64,000 nucleotides of DNA, from contig BRKX01000006.1 in assembly GCA_026008535.1 (NCBI GenBank), forward strand, positions 8,640,501 through 8,704,500, written 5' to 3'. Source of the DNA: Perilla frutescens. Its lineage: Eukaryota > Streptophyta > Magnoliopsida > Lamiales > Lamiaceae. Of the stretch, positions 22,128 to 34,150 are shown in pieces (the first letter of the stretch is position 1; every line of letters starts with the position of its first letter). The notes below the pieces were generated by a model. That model saw only the letters and a program-made list of their open reading frames with translations. It was not told the origin of the DNA and ran no database searches. The position numbers were made by a program, and so were the translations under genes.

Positions 22128-22532
22128 TGAAAGTATTTCCAGTTACGTACCCAATTTTTAGGTACAAATTATTGTCACCTCAATGTTTCATCAAAAAAAA
22201 TATTAAATTTACCAAATTATTACTCATATCTTCTCAATGCATTTAGGTACAATTATTACTTTTTGCGACCCCACTATTATATCACTCATTTTATTTATAT
22301 CTTTTAAATTTATTAAAAAAATGTTATTTTCGTTATATATACATATGTTAATTTAATATGATGATATTTGTTAGCAAATTTATTTTAAATACTAATTTGA
22401 AAATGTAATTACTTTAACATGTAATTCTATAGGTATATACACGTCGAATTAATATTGTAATTAATTATCTAATTTTATCTTATATATATATAATTATCTA
22501 TTGATACGATTATATGTCAATATAATTGAGGG
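22128..22532. other. Intergenic AT-rich DNA
   Basis: No feature recognised. Confidence 0.5.
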
Positions 22533-23426
22533 AAAATGGAAATAATGAGAAAAAGAAAGAGGAAGGAAAAAATGAGGGAAAAAAGAAAAGAACAGAAAAA
22601 AATAGAATGCATGACATTTGCTGGTGTGGCCCTTACATTCCCACCCCTTGCAACTCGTGTATTTAAATTTCTACCTGACAGCATTAGTGTTAAATCCTTT
22701 AAATTTTGTCAAATGTTGCCCATCTTCCCGATGCACATGTTAAATGTTTAGTGGGTAACATTATTGCTATATAGGAGTGCACATTATTGATGTACAAGAG
22801 TGCTACCTATCCTACACATTGAGGATTGTAAATGGCTAAATGGTATTACAATGTCTCAGGAATGCGCAAAATTCGAAGTACAGAAAATAGAAAAGAATAG
22901 AAAATAAATACAATAAATTGAAATTAATAATTGTAAATAAATTGGAAATATGCAGATTTTCAGGAAACAAGTCGAGTCGAGTGGACTTCTCTCCGCAAGA
23001 CAAATATTATGTCCCGACTAATGCTCATGGTTCGGCATTCTATCTCTCAAAGATAAAATGGCTTCGTCTTTCCGACAGTATCACCACAACACCGACAAGG
23101 CTCTAACGAATTAGAGAATACGAGGAACTAGGAGCAAACACTAGACTATGTATGATGCAGAATGATTTCGATTTTCAATATTTCTGACATGCAATCAACT
23201 GAGTAACCTCTGGGAATTACTAAGCACCATTATTCCTCAGGTGTGTAACCCTCCAGGAGTTACCAACCTTCGCTATTGCAGCATTGAGACTAGGGGTCAG
23301 TTACACCACTCCACCGATGTTGTATATTGATTCCTCCAGGAGTTTCAGGCTCCACATTCAACCAGGAGGCCAGGTAAGAGCAGTCACACTCTAGCCCACT
23401 AACTCCTCTAACTCCAGGTGGGAGTT
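22533..23426. repeat. Long direct repeat, copy A
   Basis: About 890 bp, similar throughout to 24487-25320. Shared blocks include GAAATAATGAGAAAA, GTGTGGCCCTTACATT, CACATGTTAAATGTTTAG, ATTTCTCTCCGCAAGAC-like sequence and ACCGATGTTGTATATTGA. No coding sequence is supported. Copy A ends exactly where the LTR at 23427 starts. Confidence 0.8.
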
Positions 23427-24480
23427 TGACAAGTCCAAATTCTCTCGTATTTTTATGTCTTTTTCTCGTTCTTTTATCCTTTATTTTTTCTCTTTTTTGA
23501 GTCGGAAAAAGCTAGTGTGGGCACAAGGGAGGCAGGAGGCAGCATAATCACATCTGTAGGGCATTAGAATGCCAATGATACCATAGATGGGCAATGATTT
23601 CTCAACGGAGAAGTTCGTGATCGTGCCCACAACAAACCCAGTGTGATTGACAGGAGAATGAGAGGAGTCTAGGCACAAAGGTAACAATTAAAAGCTGGAG
23701 CAGGAATAGTGCACCCACCCTAGACGCCGAAGGAAAGAGGAGCTTACAAGAAACGTCTGATCGCATCTTCCAGATTCTAAAAGGTGGATTGGCTAATTAA
23801 GGAAGGTTGAATGTCGGCTATCTAGGGCACGGCGAGTACAGAATCTGCGAGACAGATCTTTTAAATAAGAAAAGAATCTGTCAGATATGGAAAGTCTTGG
23901 GCACAACGACTGTGACATAGGTTGAAGATCCCCCGGCCTATGGAGGAAGTTACCTTGTGTTTTAGTTTTCATGGCAGAGGCCGAACACACAATATACACT
24001 CGAACAAACAACACACTTTATCATTTTATTTACTTGCATTTTGTTTTTCACATTCCTATCTCGGGCCTTATGCCCGCAAACATTTAGGAGTTCCTGTTTT
24101 ATGTACTTAAATCCAACGTTGGTGTTGGATCATTTTGCTTTTTAATCAAGTTTTTCATTTAAATTATGTCTTTAATTCCTTATATTTATTGTTGTTCTAA
24201 GTCTAGCATGAGCTGCTAGACTCGTTATTCTGGATTGAATAAAGATAAGAACTTAATGAACACGTAAGAACCATAAGGCTTATGGGCATAAACTGTGTGA
24301 ATTTGGTTCTATCGTGTAATCATCTTCTTTATTACATTAAAGTGAGCTAAGCTAGTTAATCATGGATGATCACTCGTTAATTAGAATTGTGTTCACTACC
24401 TCCATAAATGGTTCATAAATCGTAGTTGTGTGTTGGTCATAAAGGGATGAGATACATCACGGGTACTAAGGGCATCTGAG
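23427..24480 (+). repeat. Athila-like LTR, degraded
   Basis: It starts TGACAAGTCC...CTCGTATTTTTATG, comparable with TGATAAGTCC...TTTCGTGTTTTTATG at the Athila-like LTR at 40467. The later part (ATGTCTTTAATTCC, CTAGCATGAGCTGCTAGACTC, GATCACTCGTTA) matches the order of motifs at about 41250-41460. The right end is not clear because no conserved terminal CA is recognised. Confidence 0.55.
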
Positions 24481-24486
24481 GTAAAT

Positions 24487-25320
24487 AGAAATAATGAGAA
24501 AAGGATAGAAGAATGAGAAAATGAGGGAGAAAAGAAAAGAAAAAAAATAGAATATATGACATTTGTAGGTGTGGCCCTTACATTTCCAACTCTTTCAACT
24601 CGCGGATTTAAATTTCTACCTGGCAGTATTAATGTTACTCATTTAATTTTTGTCAAATGTTACCCATCTTCCCCATGCACATGTTAAATGTTTAGATGGT
24701 AACATTATTGCTATATAGGATTGCTACCACCTATCCTACAAATTGAGTATTGAAAATGGTATTACAATGTTTCTGGAATACGCATGATCCGAAGTATAGA
24801 AAATAGAAAAAAGTAGAAAATAAATACAATAAATTAAAACAAACAATTGTAAACAAATTGGAATCTACAGATTTTCGGGAAGCATGTCGAGTCAAGGGAA
24901 TTTCTCTCCGCAAGACGAATACGCCCCGTCTAGTGCTTATGGTTCGGCGTTCTGACTCTCAAAGATTAAATGGCTTCATCCTTATAACATACGAAGAACT
25001 GAGAGTAGACACTAGACTATGTATGATGTAGAATGATTTTGATTTTCAGTATTTCTAATATGCAATCAACTGAGTACCTCCACGAATTACTAAGCACCAT
25101 TACTCCTCATGTGTGTAAGCCCCAGGAGTTACTAACCTCTACCATTGCATCATTGAGACCAGGTGTCAGTTACACTACTCCACCGATGTTGTATATTGAC
25201 TTCTCCAGGAGTTTCAGGCTCCATATTCAACTATGTGACCAGGAAAGAACAGTTACACTCCAGCCCACTAACTTAGTTACACTTCAGCCCACTAATTTTT
25301 CTACCTCCAAGTGGGAGTTG
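24487..25320. repeat. Long direct repeat, copy B
   Basis: Partner of 22533-23426, with scattered substitutions and indels. The similarity ends at GTGGGAGTT. Confidence 0.8.
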
Positions 25321-25403
25321 CGGATTTGAATATCAACATGAGCTATCCAAGTGCACCTGGGAGTTGCGGATTTGAATATCAACATGAGCCATCCAAGTGC
25401 ACT
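25312..25403. repeat. 46-bp tandem duplication
   Basis: Two units of TGGGAGTTGCGGATTTGAAT... (25312-25357 and 25358-25403) differ at only two or three sites. Confidence 0.9.
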
Positions 25404-27119
25404 TGTGGATCGGACATTCGACCTGCTCAATAACCCATTCATTTTTTAGTCCTAAAACTATAACAGTTAGGCCCCGGTAGCACATGTACACTCAAAGTCC
25501 ATCCAAAGTCTAATTGTCAATATTCAAGTTCGAGAACAAGGACGAGACTGAGCACCAACATCGGTACAGGCATGGGCTGGCGCGTGCGTGTGGGATCATG
25601 GCTCATATCCTTTTGCACTTTAGATATTATACTTAAGTGTTAAAATACTTAAATACACTTCTTAACTGAATTAAGAATTCAATGTGGGATCATTAAATGT
25701 GCCTTAAGCACATTTTTCCACACTCCATAAATTCTCAATCGTGTGACCAATTTCAAAAATTCATTTGTCACTCACCGAAAATTAAATTTGAGAAAATAAA
25801 AATACTATGATTATAAATTATGTTAGTGCTATGCTTTGCATTAAAGCATGTTTATCAAGTGCTATACTTTGCAGTTGCAGTAGTGATTGATTGTCATTAA
25901 TCTTTATGACATAGAATCATCACTAAGTATTTAGTTTTCTAAGTACACACATTATTCTGGACAAACTTTGTCAAGGATGTATAAGAACGTGATCTGAACT
26001 TCATGAAGACAGCTCAAGCATCAAAAGATGATTGAGCTGAAGATGAAGACTGTTGTGCATTGAGACACAACTAAGATTGTTCAACACACTGATGACTACT
26101 AGATAGCTTCAGTAATAGCCATAAGCCAGTTCGTGAACATACAAGTGGTGCACTATTTTTTTATGAAATTAACTGCAACTAGCACAGATCAATACAATAA
26201 AGCTAGTAAATCGAGTATCATATCCACATTGATTGCAATTGTGATTAACATTAAGTACTAAGCAAACATGGGAATGATCATTCCATTCCATTCCACTGTA
26301 CCAATCACGTCCTTATATATTAATCTAATTCCATAAATTTCCAATTTAATCCAATTATTGGTGGAGGATCAGAATTTTAATTACCTATCTCCATCAGGTC
26401 TCAAGGTAAAAGTAGATTAACAACTTATCTATTACTCTCATCTCTAAATTAATTGTTAATTCTCGATAGATCAACAAATTTGAAACCTTCTACAGATCAC
26501 AAGTACGTGCATCAAATCATTCAATTCAATCTCACTAATTAATTATCTCTGTCAATGACTCAAATTAATTAGCTATCATACAATGTGGCCTTAATCATGC
26601 ATGAGAAATCTAAACTTGAAAGTTGAACATGATAATGGAAAAGACAATTGATGAAGAATAAATTAATACATAATTTTATACATACGGCAAACCATAAAAT
26701 TAATTATAAAACTACTCACACATAATAAAATCTAAAATAAAGAAATTAAAAGACATAATTAAAATTTTGCAAAATTTTTTAAAAAAATATACATAGATGA
26801 ATTATGTAAAATAAAACTTCAATCTTCAAAGTTGTAGAGAAAACATTTGTTCCCCAGTTGTCAAATCTAAATAATGAAACTGAAAAATAATGAAAATAAT
26901 GTCTAATTTCATTCCAAACAACCCTATTTATACTAAGTACTAAAAATCCGGCCCAAAAGGTAAGTTCACGGGCAAAAAATATGCAAAACACCACTTTCCA
27001 TAAAATTCAGCGATCAGCATAGGAGGATCCGGTGATTGGCGGCCAAAATCCAACGATCGACGGCCAAAATCCAGCAATTGATGAACTCATCGGTGGTTTT
27101 TTTTAGATAAGTGGAACTT
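25404..27119. other. Intergenic DNA, no gene seen
   Basis: Mostly AT-rich. The segment at about 26200-26240 (GTAAATCGAGTATCATATCCACATTGATTG) resembles the stretch near many LTR termini, and a counterpart in opposite orientation is seen near 60720, so degraded LTR sequence is possible. No open frame is credible. Confidence 0.4.
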
Positions 27120-27495
27120 GATTAATAAGAGAAGGCATCAAAATACGCCACAAAACATTGAAGCCATAAGGAAGCGAAAAAATAGAATCAATAATAAAAA
27201 AAGACTGGCTAGCATATCCAGCAAACTTGTGGGCAGTGACATTCAAAATCAATTAATCCATGAAAATGAGATCTCCTGGAATGCTTTGGAGGTAAAGTGA
27301 AAGTCAGAGATGATAGTTCTCACTCCAGTTCGGGAAAATAGTCACATTTTGCAGCATGTAGACCAATCATTGGTTGTCAAGCTCAACCAGAATTTTTGGA
27401 ATGCCCATTTGCTTAGCCATCAGAAGACCTTCAAGACACGCTTGAGCTTCAGCAATGTTGAGGCCAAAACTCACAGCAGCCGCGCTGAGGCCAAA
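27120..27495 (-). pseudogene. LINE (non-LTR) RNase H-like fragment
   Basis: The minus-strand translation gives FGLNIAEAQACLEGLLMAKQ and then GIPKILVELDNQ, the alpha-helix/beta-strand order of the RNase H-type domain at the C-terminal end of plant LINE proteins. Several stops follow. The Tat retrotransposon LTR begins about 20 bp beyond it, so the element may have inserted into this LINE or truncated it. Confidence 0.6.
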
Positions 27496-27513
27496 AGCTG
27501 AATCGAAGCCGCG

Positions 27514-27857
27514 TGACAGCTACGGTCAACAAAGAGGAGCGATCACCGTAGCTCAAAAGAGTTGAAATATCCTTAGATATATTTAGAAAAGAACGTAATT
27601 ACGCGAGGATCATGCCAATCACATATTACGATCCCGTCAATTATGACGCAAATTAAATATCATTTATTACTCTCCCTTGTAAGAGATTGTATAAATACAG
27701 CCTTAACGGCACTGTAGGGGGAGGTTTTTCGGCTTGGCTTTCATTCTACGCTGATTATACTATTTTTCGGTTCATTTACTGTTCTTTAATCATCTCCAGC
27801 CACCATCACCTTAGCCTATCCGGCTCCGATCTATCATTGTAGAATTTACCCCCTACA
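27514..27857 (+). repeat. Tat element 5' LTR
   Basis: The end is fixed by CTACA, four bases before the PBS. The start at TGACAGCTACGG is inferred because the LINE homology stops just before it and LTRs begin TG. A TATA-like ATTGTATAAATACAG (about 27688-27702) is present. Confidence 0.65.
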
Positions 27858-27860
27858 ATT

Positions 27861-27878
27861 TGGCGCCCACCGTGGGGC
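27861..27878 (+). promoter_or_regulatory. Tat element primer binding site
   Basis: TGGCGCCCACCGTGGGGC directly follows the LTR. TGGCGCC...-type sites are standard in plant gypsy elements. Confidence 0.8.
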
Positions 27879-27923
27879 AGGATTTAGGACTTTAGGCGAT
27901 TTCATACGACGCTCACCGGAACA

Positions 27924-30900
27924 ATGGCTGGATCATGATACTCCAGGCCTGACCTGAATCTGAAGGATACCGGCAACTGTCGCAAGACCCCTCCGGAGTC
28001 AGATCTCCGCAGCAAGTTGCGGTCACGAACATCGCACGGGAAAAATCCTACCACGTTAGAAGACGACGAGATCTTCTTCCAACTGACCAGACAGATCCAG
28101 ATACAGACCGAGCAAATGGCTAAGCAGAACGAGCAGATGACCAAGTTCGCTGAGCAAATGAGTGTTTTGCAGAAGCACAACCAAGAGCTTCAAGCCAGAA
28201 TCGATAAGCAGAAGGCTCTCCATCCCCGGAACGCACGTCAGGACGTGAATGAAGATGTCAGATCTGGCGTCGGGATCAGACACGGAACAGGCTATCAGGG
28301 GCCAAATTCTATCCCTTTCATTCCGGCTAAAAAATTATCATTTACTGAAACCCATGTTATTAATGTTGCAGGAACTAGCCAAACGACGAATGGGGCGTTC
28401 TATATCGAGATGGCCGATCGACCCCCGCCAGGGTTCCACCTAATCAATGAGCTCAGGGCAGATCTCAAATCGAATCTAGACTCCCGACTGTCTAAGATTC
28501 AAGAAGCCATATCCAAAATCCCAGGAGTCACCCCCGACATACAAAAAGTCGACCGTAACAGTTATGCCGACTCACCGTTCGCGAACCGGATAAACTAGAT
28601 GGCCCTACCTCCCCGTTACGCTCCTCCAACCATGAGGCTGTATGACGGATTTACCGATCCGGATGAACATATCGCTCACTACAAACAGAAGATCCATTCG
28701 GCATCAACCAACCCGGAGGACCTCGAAATTTGCATGTGTAGGAGCTTCGGCTCGACGCTAGAAGGAGCAGCTCTAACATGGTTCACTCACCTCCCAGTTT
28801 CCTCCATCGACAGCTTTGCCGAGCTCAACAACAAATTCGTACAACATTTTACCAGCAGCAGGAGATTAGCAAAGAGGTCGGATGACCTATATTCGATCGA
28901 ATAGGGCCGGGAAGAAACATTACGCAGCTACGTAGAACGCTTCAATAAGAAGAAAATCTTGATCACAGGCTGCAATGTCGACACAGCCATCACTGCTTCC
29001 AGAAAAGGTCTATTGAAGAACGGAGACCTATACAGAACATTGACTATGTTCCCGTGCCAAACCTTTGAAGACGTCCTAAATAAGGCCCATGCACAAATTA
29101 AATGGGAGGACGATCAAGCATATCTCGCCTCCCAATCAGCCAAAAATGATAGGTCAGATGCTCGTCCAGGACCGTACCGCCCGAGGAATGATAGGGATCG
29201 ATCCGCCACTCCGTACAGCAGAATCAACCGACCCAGAAGATACGAGCAACGCCCACTTCCTGAGTACAGCTTGAACATCGAGCCAACGGAGGTCATTGAA
29301 GTTTCGAAGAAGCTCGGAAGTAAGGTTCAGTGGCCTCCTAAAATGAGAGCTCCAGACGCACAAAGAGATCGACGGTTGTACTGCGAGTTCCATAGCGACC
29401 ACGGCCACACAACTGAGAATTGTGTTGCCTTGAGGCTGGAGGTGATCGAGCTACTCAAAAGAGGATATTTGATCAAATTCCTTATCAGCAAGGGGCAAGA
29501 GAATTGGGCCAAACATGGCGAAGCTCAGGCAGAGAAGGATTCAAAGCCGGTGGACCCTCCCCAAATCCAACGTACGGTGGGTTGCATTACTGGAGGCTCT
29601 GAAGTTAGTGGAATCTCCAGGAACGCAGCCAAGAAACATCGCCGAGAGCTCCGACCAGACACAGCCGTGCCGAGGAGGCTTACGCCACTTCCTCCTATTG
29701 ACATAAATTTCTCAAGCGAGGAGGCCTCCACCCTCGCCCATCCTCACCACGATGCTCTCATTATCTCAATCCTTATTGCTAATTGTCTTGTTCGTCGTTC
29801 TTTAATTGATAATGGTAGCTCTGCTAACGTGATCTTCTTGTCAACTGTCAGGAACATGGAAATTAGTGAGGATGACATTATGAAAAGGTGCACCACTCTG
29901 GTTGGCTTCAGCGGAGAATCAAAGTCTTCGGTAGGCGAAATCACACTACCAGTTTACATTGAAGGAATAAACAAGCAAACTAAGTTTACCGTGATCGACG
30001 CACCTTCAGCGTACAACGTGATCCTTGGCCGTCCCTGGCTTCATGATCTCCAAGCTGTGCCATCCACCTTCCACCAGATGCTCAAATTCCCAACTCCTTG
30101 GGGAATTAGGACTGTTAAGGGTGATCAGACTAGTTCCAGGGAGTGTTATCGATCGAGCTTGCCAGGAAAATCAAGGGGAAATGTTAACTTGATCGAACAC
30201 ATGGAGATTGACCCGACAGTTGGAGCGACCTCGGCGGCGGAACCTGGAGAAACAACCTCACGGTCGAATGAGGTGGAAATCCCACGGTCGAGCAAGGCGG
30301 AAACAGCATCGACTGCGATCGACGGAGCTGGAGCCTCCACCACGGTCGATCCTCCTCCTGCCACGATCGATGTGGCAGCCACGGTCGATCCACCTCCCAC
30401 AACTTCCGATAGTTTGAACATCGAAGCCGCGACCAATAACCAACCCTGTAGGGGAGTAATGGAGGCGTCATCATCTCGATTGAGCTACGTCGAGCCCACA
30501 TTAGAAGAGCTCATTCCAGTTCAACTCTTCCCAGAACACGCCGACCGTGTCACCTACATTGGTTCCCAGCTCGAGCCGGAACAAAAATCACAACTCATAA
30601 TTTTTCTGATAGAGCACCGTGATTGTTTCACATGGTCGTATGGGGATATGACTGGCATTGACCCAGAAGTCTGTTGCCACCAATTGAACATCGATCCGAC
30701 AGTCAAGCCAGTCAAGCAACGAAGAAGGAAATTTTCACCAGAGAAAGAACAGATCATCGAGAGTGAGAACAACAAACTACTTCAAAATGGTTTGGTCCGA
30801 GAAGTACAGTACCCGACGTGGCTCGCAAACGTAGTATTGGTGAAGAAGAAGAACGGCAAGGATCGAATGTGCACGGACTTCACCGATTTAAACGAGGCTT

Positions 30901-33776
30901 GTCCCCGCGACCCTTTTCCTTTACCTAATATTGACGCTCTTGTTGATGCTACTGCAGGTCATGAAATCATGAGCTTCATGGACGTATTCGCCGGCTATAA
31001 CCAAATTCTAATGCACCTGGACGACATAGAAAATACTGCATACATGACCCCCAGAGGCAATTACTGCAGCTTGGTGATGTCTTTCAGTCTCAGGAACGCC
31101 GGTACAACGTACCAGAGGCTGGTCAACACTATGTTCAGGGAGTTGATAGGCCGGACGATGGAGGTGTACATTGACGATATGTTGGTGAAGTCGGTAGATC
31201 GCTCTGATCACATTCGGCACTTGGCGAAAACATTCAAGATCCTAAAAAAGTATAACATGAAGCTGAACCCGGCCAAATGCTCATTCGGCGTGACGTCTGG
31301 AAGATTTCTCGGCTACATTGTGACAAAACGGGGAATCGAAGCGAGCCCAAATCAGATCAGATTAGTACAGAATATTAAGCAGCCAGGGAGTGTGAAAGAT
31401 GTCCAAAGGTTAACTGGACAACTAGCTGCACTCAGCCGATTTATCTCCAAATACTTAGAGAAGAGTAGACCTTTCTTCAACACGCTGACCAAGAAAAAAA
31501 CATTTGAATGGACTCCCGAGTGCGCCGCTGCCCTCAAGGAAATTAAAAAATATTTATCAAGTCCACCTCTGCTCTCAAAGCCGGTACCCCGTGAACCCCT
31601 CTTTCTTTACCTTTCCGTGTCTACTAAATCTTTGAATGCAGTTTTGATACGGGAGGAGAACGGGAAACAACATCCAGTATTTTACACAAGCAGAAGCATG
31701 CTCGACGCGGAGACTCGCTACACCCAGCTAGAGAAGCTGGCCTTAACTTTGGTAGTAGCATCAAGAAAGCTCAAACCATACTTCCAGGCTCACCCAATCA
31801 GCGTCATCACCTCCTACCCAATGAAGACCATATTTCACAAATCCGACCTCACCGGTCGAGTGGCTAAGTGGGCTGTCGAGCTTGGAGAATACGATATCTC
31901 TTTCCTCCCCCGCTCTTCTATTAAATCTCAAATTTTAGCAGATTTTATAGCTGACTTCTCCGTTGACCAGCAGGAGCTCGCAGATAAGGAATTTGAGAGG
32001 ATCAACACGATCAATGTTAACAAGGCAGCAGTGCAATCCTGGACCCTTCACGTCGACGGTTCCAGCAATGCACGAGGGAGTGGATTGGGGATCGTGTTGA
32101 CATCCCCTGAAGGATTCGTGATCGAGCGAGCAGTAAAGTGTAGCTTCAAGGCCACAAATAATGAAACGGAGTATGAAGCCCTTCTAGCCGGCCTGTCACT
32201 GGTCAAAGATTTGGGGGTCAAGAACCTCAAAGTAAGAAGCGACTCGCAGCTCATTGTAAACCAATTCAAAGGAGATTTCCAAGCCAGAGAAGGCAGAATG
32301 CAAAGATATTTAGAGCTGGCTAAAAAAGCAGAAGAGGAGTTCCCAGATCTAAAAGTGGAGCATGTATCCCGAGAAGAAAACAGACTGGCGGACGCGTTAG
32401 CCAATTTGGGCTCAAATATGGATCGACCAACAGAAAGGAACATCCCTCTCGTCTTTGTCGAGTGGCCAGCCACCCGAAAATCTGACCCACCCGAAGCCGA
32501 AGCGGCCGAGGTAACAGTGATGGACATAAGCACCGACTCATGGATCACTCCGATCCTCAATTATTTGTTAAGCGACATATTGCCCGAAGACAAGACAGAA
32601 GCTAGAAGGTTGAAAGCTAAGGCAGCCCGGTTCACTTTAATTGAGGGCAAGCTATATAGAAGGTCCTTTATCGGCCCCTACCTGCGTTGCGTGGATCCAC
32701 TAGAGTCAAGGCAAGTACTGATCGACTTACACGAAGGACAATGTGGAAACCATTCCAGGCCCCGAAGTTTAGCAAGCCGAGCTCTCACTTCAGGATTTTA
32801 TTGGCCCACGATGAGGAAAGATGTAATTGAGTACGTCAAAAGATGCAACAGATGCCAAGTATTTGCCCCGATACCGCACCAGCCAGGAGAATAGTTGCAC
32901 TCCAGCATCATTCCCTGGCCATTTATGAAGTGGGGAATGGACATAGTAGGGCCAATGCCCACAGGAGTTCAGCAGAAGAAATACCTCTTGGTCCTAACTG
33001 ACTACTTCACAAAATGGGTAGAAGCAGAAGCCTACGCATCAATCAAAGACAACGAGGTAACTTCATTTTTGTGGAAATATATTATTTGCAGATTCGAAGT
33101 GCCCAAGGAAATCGTTATAGACAACGGCTCCCAATTCATCAGCAACAAATTTCAAGATTTTTGTGAACAGTGGGAGATTAAAATAAGATACTCGACCCTG
33201 AGGTACCCGGCAGCAAACGGACAAGCGGAATCGACCAACAAAAGCATCATGAACACCTTGAAGAAGAGACTCAGGTGAGCAAAAGGAGCATGGGTAGAGC
33301 AGCTGCCCGGAACACTTTGGTCATATCGAACTACGGTGAGGAGCTCGACCGGAGAGACTCCATTCTCACTTGTTTACGGCTCAGAGGCGGTACTGCCAAC
33401 CGAAGTAGATTTGGGATCACCCAGGGTCGAATGGGCAAGCGAGGGAACCAATAATCAGGAGCTAACTATCAACCTCGACCTACTAAACGAACATAGAGAT
33501 CAAGTGGCAATGCAGATAGCAACTTACCAACAATCAGTAGCCAAACACTACAACAAGGGTATTCGGCTGAGGAGCTTCAAGGTTGGCGACCTAGTGATAA
33601 GAAGAGTCTTCCAAAATACCAAGGAACTCGGAGCTAGAAAGTTAGCTCCAGTGTGGGAAGGGCCCTACCGAATCTCACAAGTGACAGGCAACGGAGCCTA
33701 CCGACTCATGAACGAAGACGGTATAGACGTGCCGAATACCTGGAACATTGCTCACCTAAAACAGTATCATTACTAA
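27924..33776 (+). pseudogene. Tat-lineage gag-pol, five in-frame stops, no frameshift
   Basis: One reading frame from the ATG at 27924 to the stop at 33776 carries a gag (coiled coil at about 28060-28210, capsid-like PTMRLYDGFTDPDEH near 28625, then CEFHSDHGHTTENC zinc-knuckle-like near 29380) and an aspartic protease with DNGSSANVIF (near 29810, DNG in place of the common D-S/T-G). Reverse transcriptase follows with YIDDM (near 31170), then a gypsy-type RNase H. A second, archaeal-type RNase H begins LHVDGSSNARGSG (near 32050). Integrase has its zinc finger (near 32740-32860), core with DIVGP, IDNGSQF and the Glu of QAEST, and a C-terminal domain. Stops at 27936, 28596, 28902, 32892 and 33276 interrupt the frame. 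Several sites fit CAG/CGA to TAG/TGA changes. No functional product is expected. Confidence 0.9.
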
Positions 33777-34150
33777 ACTATTATTTAATTTTACTTTGTT
33801 TTCATTATTATTATTTTTACTTTTTTCCCGTCAAACAATTACAGATAATTCGTTTGAAGGGGGCCCTGCGCCCCAAAGGTACGTCCACCACCTCTATCCT
33901 TATTTAAATTATTAGCTCAAATCCTTCGGCGTTTCCTAACACAGTTGTTGTGTATTGCTTACGAGATAAAACGAACGACAAGGCTGTGAGCGAGCCCGAA
34001 AAAAGAAAACAAAAAATTTCAATCAAGTCGGCAAAACAACGAAGTTCCCAAACCCAGCAGTCAAAGGAGTAAAAATAATAAAAACAATAACAAAATGCCA
34101 ACAAAGTAAAATGGAAGATAAACTCGATCTCAGCCCGATCGAGTAGGCGG
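33777..34150. other. Spacer between pol and antisense gene of the Tat element
   Basis: AT-rich, with no coding sequence supported. It would be the 3' UTR of both convergent transcripts. Confidence 0.6.
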
